Positions 42,124 to 50,933 of a stretch of DNA of 64,000 nt are shown here, piece by piece. The position numbers and the translations under genes were made by a program. How positions within the stretch are numbered: the stretch's first letter is position 1; each line of letters opens with the position of its first letter. Under the pieces are notes generated by a model that did not search any database, had not been told where the DNA came from, and saw only the letters and a list, made by a program, of their open reading frames with translations. Source of the stretch: Amorphoplanes friuliensis DSM 7358 (GTDB lineage: Bacteria; Actinomycetota; Actinomycetes; Mycobacteriales; Micromonosporaceae). The stretch is from contig NC_022657.1 of assembly GCF_000494755.1 (NCBI RefSeq), positions 8,090,001 through 8,154,000 of the forward strand, in the 5' to 3' direction.

Positions 42124-43272
42124 GTGACGGCCGACGACAGCCCGGCGGAGGCGGAAGCCGTGCACCCGCCGGCCGACGACCCCGAGCCGTCCGCGGACGC
42201 CCCTGAGGAGCCGAAGGGCCCCGGTCAGTTCGGGCGTCCCGGTCCGCCGCTCAGCCGGCGTAACCCGTTCCTGATCGGCCTCCTGGGTGGGCTCGGGCTC
42301 ATCACCGCGTACGGGATCTTCCTCGGTCTGCGCAACGCGGCCTCGATCCTGGTCCTGATCTTCATCGCGCTGTTCCTGGCGATCGGGCTCAACCCGGCGG
42401 TGACCCGGCTGCGCGCGTGGGGGCTGCCGCGCGGGCCGGCCGTGGCCGTGCTGGCCCTGGGCATCGTGCTACTGCTCTGCGGCGGGGTGTTCGCGCTGGT
42501 GCCGCCGCTGGTGACCCAGACCGGGCAGCTGATCCAGAACGTCCCGAGTTTCATCGAGAGTCTCCAGCGCAACGAGACCGTCAACGACCTGGTCCAGCGG
42601 TACGACGTCCTGAGCAAGGTCCAGAGCGCGCTGAACGCGGGCACGGTCACGAACGCCCTGGGCGGTGTGGTCGGCGGCGCGAGGCTGCTCTTCGGCACGA
42701 TCTTCAACGTCCTGACCGTGATCGTGCTGGTCATCTACTTCATGGCGGCCTTCGACCGGATCAAGGAAGGCGGGTACGCCCTGGTCCCGCGCAGCCGCCG
42801 CGACCGGGTACGCCTGCTCACCGACGAGATCCTCAGCAAGGTCGGCGCGTACATGGTCGGCGCCATCGCCATCGCGGTGCTGGCAGGTCTCAGCACCTGG
42901 GTCTTCGCGATGATCGTCGGCCTGGCCTACCCGTTCGCGCTGGCCGTGGTGGTGGCCGTCTGCGACCTGATCCCGCAGATCGGTGCCACCCTGGGTGCGG
43001 TGATCGTCAGCCTGGTCGGCTTCGCCTCGTCGCTGACCACCGGGATCGTCTGCCTCGTGTTCTTCCTGATCTATCAGCAGGTGGAGAACTACCTGATCTA
43101 CCCCAACGTGATGCGGCGCTCGGTCAAGGTCAGCGACGTGGCCGCCGTGACAGCGGCGCTGCTGGGAGTGGGCCTCTTCGGCGTCATCGGCGCCCTGATC
43201 GCCATCCCGATGGTGGCGGCGATCCAGCTGATCGTGCGCGAGGTCGTGAACCCCAGCATGGAGGAGAAGTAG
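42124..43272 (+). CDS. AI-2E family (DUF20/PerM) transporter-like permease
   Basis: I chose the GTG at 42124, five bases after GGAGG. The 382-residue protein has an acidic Pro/Glu-rich N-terminal tail of about 45 residues. A membrane region of about eight helices follows, with a long amphipathic section in the middle (TQTGQLIQNVPSFIESLQRN) typical of the family. Late motifs such as CDLIPQIGATLGAV and YQQVENYLIYPNVMRRSVKV are hallmark AI-2E/PerM features. Substrates vary (autoinducer-2 export, Na+/H+ exchange), so the role here is open. It ends four bases before the convergent hydrolase stop. Confidence 0.85.
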   Translation: MTADDSPAEAEAVHPPADDPEPSADAPEEPKGPGQFGRPGPPLSRRNPFLIGLLGGLGLITAYGIFLGLRNAASILVLIFIALFLAIGLNPAVTRLRAWGLPRGPAVAVLALGIVLLLCGGVFALVPPLVTQTGQLIQNVPSFIESLQRNETVNDLVQRYDVLSKVQSALNAGTVTNALGGVVGGARLLFGTIFNVLTVIVLVIYFMAAFDRIKEGGYALVPRSRRDRVRLLTDEILSKVGAYMVGAIAIAVLAGLSTWVFAMIVGLAYPFALAVVVAVCDLIPQIGATLGAVIVSLVGFASSLTTGIVCLVFFLIYQQVENYLIYPNVMRRSVKVSDVAAVTAALLGVGLFGVIGALIAIPMVAAIQLIVREVVNPSMEEK

Positions 43273-43275
43273 CGG

Positions 43276-44085
43276 TCAGTCCCGGAGAGGCTTGGGCACC
43301 GGGACGTCCGAGAACGCCGCGACCGTGCGGTTCGCGTAGGCGTTCATGTCACCGGACTCCATCGGACCGTCCCAGGTGCGGGGCAGCGGCACCTCGACAT
43401 CGGGCGCGACCCGGCGCACGACCTCGTCCAGCACGGTCTCGGCGTCACCCACCCACAGGTGCTTGGCGCCCGGCACCCCGACAACCTCGGCCTGCGGGAT
43501 CGCGGCGAATCGTTCGCGGGCCTCCGGCGGGCGCAGGTAGTCGTCGAACTCCGGCACCAGCGCGGTGACCGGCTTGCCGCTGCCGCCCCAGGCGGTCAGG
43601 TGCGACTCCGACAAGAAGCGCAGCGGCGGCGACAGCAGGATCGCGCCCGTGACGGCCGGGTCCAGGCCGTGCATCAGCGTGAGGTCGGTGCCGAACGACC
43701 AGCCGAGCAACCAGATGTTCGGCAGGTCCTGGAACTCGGCGTACTCGATGGCCGCCGCGACGTCGTACTTCTCCTCGACGGCCGACGAGAACTCGCCCTC
43801 GCTGGTGCCGCGCACACTCGACGTGCCGCGGGTGTTGAAGCGGAGCACCGCCAGCCCCGCCAGCGCCGGGAGACGCCAGGCGGCCTTGCGAAAGACGTGG
43901 CTGTCCATCATCCCGCCGTGGGTGGGCAGCGGGTGCAGGCAGACCAGGGTGGCGACCGGCTCACCGGACTCCGGGCGGGCCAGCTCGCCGACCAGGGTCA
44001 GTCCGTCGGCGGTGTGGAGTTCGATGTCCTCACGGTGCGCCGGCAGGACGGAGTTGGCACGGATCTGATTGGTCACGGTCGTCAT
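43276..44085 (-). CDS. Alpha/beta hydrolase of the KANL3/Tex30-like (dienelactone-like) type
   Basis: From the ATG at 44085 the 269-residue protein shows LVCLHPLPTHGGMMDSHVFRKAAWRLPALAGLAVLRFNTRGTSSVRG, then the nucleophile elbow GWSFGTD, a late VPEFDDYLRP and a histidine in PGAKHLWVG. This pattern of HP..GG and RFN.RG is common in actinobacterial hydrolases annotated as alpha/beta fold or CocE-like. The start codon overlaps the stop of the upstream small zinc-ribbon gene (ATGA), so the two are co-translated. The substrate is unknown. Confidence 0.78.
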   Translation of the reverse strand: MTTVTNQIRANSVLPAHREDIELHTADGLTLVGELARPESGEPVATLVCLHPLPTHGGMMDSHVFRKAAWRLPALAGLAVLRFNTRGTSSVRGTSEGEFSSAVEEKYDVAAAIEYAEFQDLPNIWLLGWSFGTDLTLMHGLDPAVTGAILLSPPLRFLSESHLTAWGGSGKPVTALVPEFDDYLRPPEARERFAAIPQAEVVGVPGAKHLWVGDAETVLDEVVRRVAPDVEVPLPRTWDGPMESGDMNAYANRTVAAFSDVPVPKPLRD

Positions 44086-44426
44086 CCTCGCCCATAGCGT
44101 GGTGCGTTGCGGGAGCGTTCCACCGTCGGGCCGCGGCGGTCGCGGGCCCGCCAGCAGCCCGTGTGCCAGTGGCGGCGGTCGCTCTCGTCGCCCCGGTCGT
44201 CGGCCGGCCAGGCCACGATGTGCGCGACACCCGGGCGGATCTCCTGCATGCAACCAGGACATTTGTACGTCTTGGTCGCCGCGCCGCCGAAGATCGACCG
44301 GACCATCCACTCGCCGTCCTGATACTGCTGGACACCCTCGATGCCACGACGGCTGCCCTCCTCGCGCAGCGCAGGTGCTTCTGCGTCGCGACGGGGGCGA
44401 TTACGGCGAGGACTCACGACAATCAA
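44082..44426 (-). CDS. Small zinc-ribbon-like protein of unknown function
   Basis: The 114-residue protein has a basic N-terminus (SPRRNRPRRDAEAP), then YKCPGCMQEIRPGVAHIVAWP and RRHWHTGCWRARD. The two CxxC-type cysteines and the later His and Cys (HWHTGC) form a plausible single zinc site. Homologues in actinobacteria are often labelled ATP/GTP-binding protein without visible nucleotide motifs, and none is visible here. It overlaps the hydrolase gene by four bases, suggesting a conserved pair. A role in RNA or protein binding is only a guess. Confidence 0.65.
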   Translation of the reverse strand: MIVVSPRRNRPRRDAEAPALREEGSRRGIEGVQQYQDGEWMVRSIFGGAATKTYKCPGCMQEIRPGVAHIVAWPADDRGDESDRRHWHTGCWRARDRRGPTVERSRNAPRYGRG

Positions 44427-44474
44427 GCGTACGTGTGAGGTACGGCACGGTGAATGCGACCTAGACTCACGTTC

Positions 44475-45968
44475 ATGACGGCTACCCGTACACCCGGCAT
44501 GCCCGTGGTCGAGGACGGCTTCCTCGTCTCGACCAGCCCTGCGACCGGTGCCGAGGCGGGCCGCCTCCCGGTCTCGGACGCCGAGGCGGTCGGTGCGACC
44601 GTCGACCGCGCGCGGACAGCGGGCGCCTGGTGGGCCTCACTCGGCTTCGACGAGCGCAAGGTGCGGCTGCTGCGCTGGCGGGCACTGCTCGCCGAGCGCA
44701 TCGAGGAACTGGCCGAGCTCACCCGGGCCGAGACGGGCAAGCCGCTCGCCGATGCCATCGTCGAGGCGACCGCGGCGATCGAGCACATCGACTGGGCCGC
44801 CCGGAACGCCAAGCGGGTGCTCGGCCCTCGCCGCACGAAGACCCGGCTGCTGGTCGCGGAGCACTCCGGCCACCTGGAATACCAGCCGTACGGCGTGATC
44901 GGCGTGATCGGCCCGTGGAACTACCCGATCCTGACGCCGCTCGGACCGATCAGCGGCGCGCTGGCCGCGGGCAACGCGGTGGTGCTGAAGCCCAGCGAGT
45001 ACACCCCGGCGGTCGGTCAGTGGCTGGCCGACAGCTTCGCCGAGGTCGTGACCGAGCAGCCGGTGTTCCAGACGGTGCACGGGCTGGGTGACGTCGGCGC
45101 CGCGCTGTGCCGTTCCGGTGTCGGCAAGGTCGCCTTCACCGGCTCGACCGCCACCGCGAAGAAGGTCATGGCCGCCTGCGCGGAGACCCTGACACCGGTG
45201 GTCATCGAGGCGGGCGGCAAGGACGCGCTCATCGTCGACGCCGACGCGGATGTCACCGCCGCCGCCGAGGCCGCCGTCTGGGGCGCGATGACCAACGCCG
45301 GGCAGACCTGCATCGGCATCGAGCGGGCGTACGCCGTCGCACCGGTCTATGACGCGTTCGTGGCCGCCGTCGTGGAGAAGGCCGGCAAGCTGCGGCTCGG
45401 CGAGGAGATCGGCCCGATCACCATGCCCGGGCAGGTCGACATCATCCGCCGCCACATCGACGACGCCCTCGCGAGCGGTGGCCGGGCGGTGCTCGGTGGC
45501 GCCGACGCGGTCCAGCCGCCGAACGTCGCGCCGACCGTGCTCGTGGACGTTCCCGAGGACTCCGCCGCCATCCGCGAGGAGACCTTCGGCCCGACCCTGA
45601 CCATCACCCGGGTCGCCGACGCCGACGAGGCGATCACCAAGGCCAATGCCCTCCCGTACGGCCTGGGTGGCGCCGTCTTCGGCAAGGCCAACGGCATCCG
45701 GATCGCCCGGCGGCTGCACACCGGCATGGTCGCGGTGAACTCGACACTGAGCTTCGTCGGCATGGCCACGCTGCCCTTCGGTGGTGTCGGCGACTCCGGT
45801 TTCGGCCGCATCCACGGCGAGGACGGGCTGCGCGAGTTCGGCCGGGCGAAGTCCATCACCGTGCGCCGGGCGCCGTCGCTGCTGCCCGCGATGACCTTCG
45901 AGCGGACACCCGCGCAGGTGCAGCGCATCGTCAAGGCGGTCAAGCTGCTGTACGGCCGCCGCCCCTGA
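44475..45968 (+). CDS. Aldehyde dehydrogenase family protein (succinate-semialdehyde dehydrogenase-like)
   Basis: The ATG at 44475 gives 497 residues. The NAD(P) aldehyde dehydrogenase features are complete: GVIGVIGPWNYPILTPLG, the Rossmann FTGSTATAKKV, the general base E245 in VIEAGGKDALIV and the nucleophile C279 in NAGQTCIG. EETFGPTLTI and PFGGVGDSGFGRIHGEDGLREF follow. The sequence type resembles the GabD2/medium-chain group found in Mycobacterium and Streptomyces. The exact aldehyde cannot be read. It is followed 22 bp later by an ABC exporter gene pair, which may share its transcript without sharing its pathway. Confidence 0.88.
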   Translation: MTATRTPGMPVVEDGFLVSTSPATGAEAGRLPVSDAEAVGATVDRARTAGAWWASLGFDERKVRLLRWRALLAERIEELAELTRAETGKPLADAIVEATAAIEHIDWAARNAKRVLGPRRTKTRLLVAEHSGHLEYQPYGVIGVIGPWNYPILTPLGPISGALAAGNAVVLKPSEYTPAVGQWLADSFAEVVTEQPVFQTVHGLGDVGAALCRSGVGKVAFTGSTATAKKVMAACAETLTPVVIEAGGKDALIVDADADVTAAAEAAVWGAMTNAGQTCIGIERAYAVAPVYDAFVAAVVEKAGKLRLGEEIGPITMPGQVDIIRRHIDDALASGGRAVLGGADAVQPPNVAPTVLVDVPEDSAAIREETFGPTLTITRVADADEAITKANALPYGLGGAVFGKANGIRIARRLHTGMVAVNSTLSFVGMATLPFGGVGDSGFGRIHGEDGLREFGRAKSITVRRAPSLLPAMTFERTPAQVQRIVKAVKLLYGRRP

Positions 45969-45990
45969 CCGCGTTTGCTAGCGTCACCCG

Positions 45991-46638
45991 GTGGATCATT
46001 CCGCGATCGAGGTCCGCGACCTGTCCGTGAGCTACGGCTCCACGCCCGTGCTGGTGGACGTCCAGCTGACCGTGCCGGTCGGTGCGGGCGTGTGCGTGAC
46101 CGGGGAGAACGGCATCGGCAAGTCGACACTGCTGCGCTGCATCTCCAGCCTGCAGAAGGCCGACGCCGGTGAGATCGAGGTCTTCGGCGGCCCGCCCGGG
46201 TCCACACCGGAGTTCTGGCGTGCCGTGGTCACCACCGTCGAGCCTCCGACCTGGTACCCGGGCCTGACCGCCCGCGAGCACGCCGAACTGGTCTGTCGCG
46301 CGCACGGCCTGAGCCCGGAGGACGCCGGCCTCGACGAGTCGCTGGAACGCTTCGGGATCGCCTCGCACGCCGACGCCATCCCGCCGTCGCTCTCGTCGGG
46401 CCAGAAGCAGCGGCTGACACTCGCCCTGGCGCTGCTGCGGCCGAGCAAGCTGCTGATCCTCGACGAGCCCGAGCAGCGCCTCGACCCCGACGGCCGCGCG
46501 ATGGTGGCCGGCCTGCTGAGCGACTACCTGGCCGGCGGTGGCACCGTGCTGATGGCCAGCCACGACGACACGTTCGCGGCGGCGGCCGGCACCGGCCTGG
46601 TGAGCATGGCCGACCTGCACGCCGCCGGCCTCCCGTGA
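45991..46638 (+). CDS. ABC transporter ATP-binding protein
   Basis: The 215-residue single ABC domain has Walker A TGENGIGKST, signature SLSSGQKQR, Walker B LLILDEPEQRLD and the H-loop LMASHDD. Q-loop position TVEPPTWYPGLTAREH is present. It starts at GTG and overlaps the next gene by four bases. The DUF6297 membrane protein that follows is its probable permease, making an exporter-like ABC system of unknown substrate, similar to the pair at SCO5394/SCO5395 as I recall it. Confidence 0.85.
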   Translation: MDHSAIEVRDLSVSYGSTPVLVDVQLTVPVGAGVCVTGENGIGKSTLLRCISSLQKADAGEIEVFGGPPGSTPEFWRAVVTTVEPPTWYPGLTAREHAELVCRAHGLSPEDAGLDESLERFGIASHADAIPPSLSSGQKQRLTLALALLRPSKLLILDEPEQRLDPDGRAMVAGLLSDYLAGGGTVLMASHDDTFAAAAGTGLVSMADLHAAGLP

Positions 46639-48143
46639 CCGCCACCGCCCACCCGGTCAGCGTCGCGGAGCTGCGGCGCTGGTTACGCCGCACCCAGTCC
46701 GCGCACCGCGAGCGCGGCGAGACCCTCGGCAACGTCTACTTCGCCGTGCTGTTCGTGCTGATCGTCGGCGGCATCGTGCACAAGCAGATCCTCGCCGTCG
46801 TCTGGCCCGCCGAGGCGAACGCGTCCGAACTGGCCGGGTACTCCCTGATGCTGGTCCTGACCGGCGGGCTCTACCTGACCCTGCGCCGGCTCGGCCCGCT
46901 CGCGCTGAGCCGGCCGGCCGCCTCCTGGCTGCTCACGGCACCGGTGAGCCGACGGCGGCTGTTGCTCCCCTCCCTCTGGGTGGCCCTGATCGGTGCCGCC
47001 GTCGCGGGTGCGGCCGGTGGGCTGACCGTCCTCGGCCACGTCGCCGCCCGGCCGGTGCCGGGTGCGGACGGGCTGCTCCCGCTGGTCGGTTCCCTGCTCG
47101 GGGGTGCGTTGCTGCTGGTCGCGCTGGGCGCTCAGGCCGAACGCCGGTGGTCGTCCTGGTCGGACCGTGCGGCGTCCGTGCTGGTGGCGGCCGGGCTGGC
47201 CGGGTTGCTCGCCGACTCGGCGCTGGGTGCGCCGCGCGCGGAGCCCGGATGGCCCGCCGAGCCGGTCGTCACCACGCTGGCGGTCGCACTCCTGGTGCTC
47301 GTCGTGGGGCTCCTCCTGGCGGCCGTCCGCCGGCTCGCCGGCACCCCGAACGAGCGGATCCTGGAGGCGTCCAAGACCGCCGGCACCCTGTTCGACTCGG
47401 CGTACGGCGTGGAGCCGTCCTTCATCACCGAGATGGTCGAGCGCCGCTACTGGGCCCATCGCAAGCTCAGGTCCCGCCGGCTGTGGCACCGCGTTCCCGT
47501 GCTCGTGGCGCAGGACCTGCTGATGCTGCGCCGCCGCCCGGGCCGGGTGCTGTGGGTCGCCGCCGCGGCCACCCTGCCGGTCCTGCTGGGCAACGCTCCC
47601 GGCTGGGTCGTCGGCCTCGCCGTGCTGGCCGGCGGTCTGCTGCCCGGTGGTGTGACGGCCGGGACGATCCGGACCGACGCCGGCAACCCGTTCATGCTGC
47701 GGCTCCTCGGCCTCAGCTCGTACGAGGCCATCAAGCAGCGACTCTGGGTGCCCGGTGTGCTCTCCGGCCTCTGGTACGCCGTTGCGCTGGGTCTCCTCCA
47801 GGCGCTCGGTGACCTGCCGGCCGGACCGTGGTGGGCGCTGGGTCTGGCGCTGGGCCCGGTGGGCGCGGCGGCGACGATGCGCCGCTCCCGGGTCGGTTTT
47901 GTCGACAACGGGCTGATGCCGCTGGACACCCCGATGGGCTCGATGTCGACCGGCCCGGTGCTCAACGCCGTCGCCGGGCTCGACGTGCTGCTGCTCGGGC
48001 TGCCGGTGATCGTGCTGATCGCCGTGGGCGAACCGCTGACCTGGACCGGCGTCCTCGTCCAGATCGCCCTGGGAGTGCTCGGCGCCCGGGCCTATCTGCA
48101 CGCGACCACCGAGAAGGACCGCGTCGAGCTGAGCGGACGCTAG
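46635..48143 (+). CDS. DUF6297 family membrane protein, probable ABC permease
   Basis: The 502-residue protein has about ten to twelve hydrophobic segments, with a cytosolic N-terminus (AELRRWLRRTQSAHRERGETLGN) and a mid-protein cytosolic loop (AGTPNERILEASKTAGTLFDSAYGVEPSFITEMVERRYWAHRKLRSRR). This fits DUF6297, found beside a small ABC ATPase in actinobacteria. The start overlaps that ATPase gene. The substrate is unknown. Its TAG stop shares the tetranucleotide CTAG (48140-48143) with the stop codon of the convergent nucS gene. Confidence 0.78.
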   Translation: MTATAHPVSVAELRRWLRRTQSAHRERGETLGNVYFAVLFVLIVGGIVHKQILAVVWPAEANASELAGYSLMLVLTGGLYLTLRRLGPLALSRPAASWLLTAPVSRRRLLLPSLWVALIGAAVAGAAGGLTVLGHVAARPVPGADGLLPLVGSLLGGALLLVALGAQAERRWSSWSDRAASVLVAAGLAGLLADSALGAPRAEPGWPAEPVVTTLAVALLVLVVGLLLAAVRRLAGTPNERILEASKTAGTLFDSAYGVEPSFITEMVERRYWAHRKLRSRRLWHRVPVLVAQDLLMLRRRPGRVLWVAAAATLPVLLGNAPGWVVGLAVLAGGLLPGGVTAGTIRTDAGNPFMLRLLGLSSYEAIKQRLWVPGVLSGLWYAVALGLLQALGDLPAGPWWALGLALGPVGAAATMRRSRVGFVDNGLMPLDTPMGSMSTGPVLNAVAGLDVLLLGLPVIVLIAVGEPLTWTGVLVQIALGVLGARAYLHATTEKDRVELSGR

Positions 48144-48799
48144 AAGAGCGTCAGCTCGTTGCGTTCCATGCCGCGCAGCTTGTCGTAATCGACGACCACA
48201 CAGCGGATGCCGCGGTCGGTCGCCAGCACCCGCGCCTGCGGCTTGATCTCCTGCGCCGCGAAGACACCCTGCACCGGGGAGAGCAGCGGGTCGCGGTTCA
48301 TCAGCTCGAGATAACGGGTGAGCTGCTCGACACCGTCGATGTCGCCGCGCCGCTTGATCTCGACCGCCACCGCACCGCCGGCGGCGTCGCGGCAGAGCAG
48401 GTCGACCGGGCCGATGGCGGTCATGTACTCGCGGCGGACCAGGGTCCAGCCCTCACCGAAGGTCGACGGGTGGGCGGCCAGCAGCTCCTGCAGGTGCGCC
48501 TCGACGCCGTCCTTGACCAGGCCGGGATCGACACCCAGCTCGTACGAGGTGTCCTGGAAGATCTCCTCCAGGGTGATCCGGAGCTCTTCGCCGGCCTTGT
48601 TGACGACCTTCCACACCCCCGGGGCCTCCTGCAGTTTGCAGGGCGGGCTCATCCAGTTGAGGGGTTTGTAGGCGCGGTCGTCGGCGTGGATCGACACCGA
48701 GCCGTCGGCCTTGACCATCAGCAGCCGGGTCGCCGGCGGTAGGTGGGCGGAGAGGCGGCCGACGTAGTCCACGGAGCATTTCGCAATGACCAGGCGCAC
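48140..48799 (-). CDS. nucS: NucS mismatch-specific endonuclease
   Basis: The 219-residue protein starts at the GTG 48799 (MRLVIAKCSVDYVGRLSAHLPPATRLLMVKADGSVSIHAD), the standard NucS/EndoMS N-terminal domain. The C-terminal nuclease domain shows GPVDLLCRDAAGG and AVEIKRRGDIDGVEQLTRYLELM, a PD-(D/E)xK active site. The very C-terminus, ERNELTLF, resembles a sliding-clamp-binding tail. In actinobacteria lacking MutS/MutL this enzyme cuts both strands at mismatches and suppresses mutation. Confidence 0.93.
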   Translation of the reverse strand: MRLVIAKCSVDYVGRLSAHLPPATRLLMVKADGSVSIHADDRAYKPLNWMSPPCKLQEAPGVWKVVNKAGEELRITLEEIFQDTSYELGVDPGLVKDGVEAHLQELLAAHPSTFGEGWTLVRREYMTAIGPVDLLCRDAAGGAVAVEIKRRGDIDGVEQLTRYLELMNRDPLLSPVQGVFAAQEIKPQARVLATDRGIRCVVVDYDKLRGMERNELTLF

Positions 48800-48857
48800 C
48801 CGACGAGGGTAGCCGCTGCCGGATGCCGGGCTCGCGTGGCGGTGCCATGCTGAGGAC

Positions 48858-49484
48858 GTGCTCGAAGCGCTCACCGGAACCGGCCTGGCGGCATCCGCCG
48901 GGCTCAATGCCTACATCCCGCTGCTCACGATGGGTCTGCTGGCCCGTTACTCCGACCTGATCGATCTCCCCAGCGGCTGGCAGTGGCTCTCGAACGGGTG
49001 GGTGATCGGCATCCTCGCCCTGCTGCTCGCCGTCGAGGTCGTCGCCGACAAGGTGCCGGTGGTCGACCACGTCAACGACATCGTGCAGACGGTGGTCCGC
49101 CCGACCGCCGGCGGGCTCGCGTTCGGGGCGGGCTCGTCCTCGGAGACGGTGACGGTGACCGACCCGGGCTCGTTCTTCAGCTCGCACCAGTGGGTGCCGA
49201 TCGTCATCGGCATGGTGCTCGCCTTCGGGGTGCACACGGTGAAGGCCGCCTCGAGACCAGTGGTGAACGCCACTACCGGCGGTGTGGGCGCGCCGGTCGC
49301 CAGCACGGCCGAAGACTTCGGCAGCGTCGTGTTGTCCCTGCTCGCGATCGTCCTGCCGGTGCTGGTCCTCGTCGGTCTCGTGCTGATGGTGCTCGCCACG
49401 TGGTGGGTGATCAGGCGGCGAAAGCGGCGCAAGCGGGAACGGCAGCCGCTCGAGGGTGTCGAGACCCAGCGCTTGTTTGGTTGA
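48858..49484 (+). CDS. DUF4126 family membrane protein
   Basis: The 208-residue protein from GTG starts with LTGTGLAASAGLNAYIPLLTMGLLARYSDLIDLPSGWQWLSN, the DUF4126 signature. About five membrane segments and a strongly basic tail (RRRKRRKRERQP) follow. Its function is unknown; it resembles a small channel or carrier, and the conserved glycine-rich repeat around GGLAFGAGS and GGVGAPVAS is internally similar. It opens a six-gene plus-strand run to 55974, with its stop overlapping the next start (TTGA). Confidence 0.78.
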   Translation: MLEALTGTGLAASAGLNAYIPLLTMGLLARYSDLIDLPSGWQWLSNGWVIGILALLLAVEVVADKVPVVDHVNDIVQTVVRPTAGGLAFGAGSSSETVTVTDPGSFFSSHQWVPIVIGMVLAFGVHTVKAASRPVVNATTGGVGAPVASTAEDFGSVVLSLLAIVLPVLVLVGLVLMVLATWWVIRRRKRRKRERQPLEGVETQRLFG

Positions 49485-50848
49485 CTGCTGCGGTGCCCGC
49501 GCTCGCCGTACCCGCTTTTGCCCTGACCTGGTGGCTGGGTTGTTACCTGGTGGGCCGTGATCCCACCCGCGCGCTGCTGTGGCGGGCGGCGGGAGCGCTG
49601 ATCGCGTACGCCGTGGCGGTGGTCGCCTGGATGCTCAGTCCGGCCTCCGCCGCGGCTCAGCTGCTGCTCTGCCTGCCGGCGCTGTTCTGGGCCGGTGTGG
49701 CGGTGGCGCTGCTCCCCCGCAACATTCCTGAGCACCGGCAGGTCGACCGCGGCTGGCTGATCCTGTCGGCGGTGTTCCTGGGTCTTGCCGTCGTTCTGCC
49801 CGGGGTCGGCAAGCTGGTCGCGCTTGCCCCGCTGGCGGGCGGGATGGTCCTGCTGGTGCGTTACCGCGACCGGGTACGCCCCGGCACCCTCCCGGCCGCC
49901 CTCGCCGGCGCGGCCGCCCTCTACGCCCTCGGGCTTGTTGTGGTCCTCGCCCCGATCGACCTGGGCGCGCCGATGCTCGTGCTCGCCGCGATCGGCCTCG
50001 ACCTGCTGCTGATGGGCTTCCTGGTCGCGGTGGCCGACACGGTCGACGCGGGCGAGCGCCTCCTGCCCGACCTCCGCCGCTCGCTGATCTCCGCCGTCGT
50101 GGCCGTGCTGCTGCTGGGTGGTCCGGCGGCGCTGACCATGCTCGCCGCACCCGGCCTGCGCGCGGTCACGGTGCTGCAGTTCGTGCTGGTCGCGCTGGCG
50201 CTGAGCGCGGTCGGCCTGGCCGGACAGCTGCGGGCGGGCCTGGATCGCCTGGCGTTCCTGCAGGACGACCGGCTGCGGCTGGACCGCGGTGCGCTGATGC
50301 TGGCCGCCGACGCATTGCCCCGGCGGCGCGAGCGGCACCGGATGATCGCGCTGGACGCCGACGAGTTCCAGCGGCTGACCCGGCGCGCGCTGGAGGACTT
50401 CGGCGACGTGGGCCGGCTGCTGCGCAACCCCCTGATCGACCTGCCCACGGTGGACCGGAGGCTGGCCGCGCGCGGGCCCGGGGTCGCCGAGCAGCCACTG
50501 GTCCGGGCCGTGGAGCTGCGGGCCGTGCTGAGCGAGCACGTGACGCGGCTCAAGCCGTCCGGTGCGTTCGGGACCACCGAGGAGTGGCGGTTCTACAACG
50601 CGCTGCACTACTGCTGCGTGCTCGGACTGCGGCCGTACCAGCGTCAGCCGCAACCGGAAGGGCTGGACCGGGACGCCCGCCGGGCGGTCGACTGGTTCCG
50701 CCGTTACGTGCCGCGTCGTTCGCTGCGCCGCTGGCAGTCCGAGGGCGCCACCATGGTCGCCGCGCACCTGTGGCGCGACCTCGTCAGCAGTGATCCGCGC
50801 TGGCTGACCGGGGCCGGTGGGACGGCCCGCCGTGAACCCGTGCGGTGA
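49481..50848 (+). CDS. Polytopic membrane protein with C-terminal helical domain, unknown function
   Basis: The TTG start at 49481 overlaps the stop of the DUF4126 gene; a GTG four codons in is the alternative. The 455-residue protein has about ten hydrophobic segments in residues 1-255. A soluble helical domain of about 200 residues follows (ALDADEFQRLTRRALEDFGDVGRLLRNPLIDLP, TEEWRFYNALHYCCVLGLRPY, ARRAVDWFRRYVPRRSLRRWQSEGATMVAAHLWRDL). I do not recognise the C-terminal domain. It precedes the FtsK-like ATPase gene by 85 bp and may be its membrane partner. Confidence 0.6.
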   Translation: MTAAVPALAVPAFALTWWLGCYLVGRDPTRALLWRAAGALIAYAVAVVAWMLSPASAAAQLLLCLPALFWAGVAVALLPRNIPEHRQVDRGWLILSAVFLGLAVVLPGVGKLVALAPLAGGMVLLVRYRDRVRPGTLPAALAGAAALYALGLVVVLAPIDLGAPMLVLAAIGLDLLLMGFLVAVADTVDAGERLLPDLRRSLISAVVAVLLLGGPAALTMLAAPGLRAVTVLQFVLVALALSAVGLAGQLRAGLDRLAFLQDDRLRLDRGALMLAADALPRRRERHRMIALDADEFQRLTRRALEDFGDVGRLLRNPLIDLPTVDRRLAARGPGVAEQPLVRAVELRAVLSEHVTRLKPSGAFGTTEEWRFYNALHYCCVLGLRPYQRQPQPEGLDRDARRAVDWFRRYVPRRSLRRWQSEGATMVAAHLWRDLVSSDPRWLTGAGGTARREPVR

Positions 50849-50933
50849 CGCTTCGACTGCGACACGCGCCACATAAGGTCGGTAAGGCCCTCAAACTGGT
50901 TAAAATCCCCCATCGTGACTTCCGGGGGGTGCT

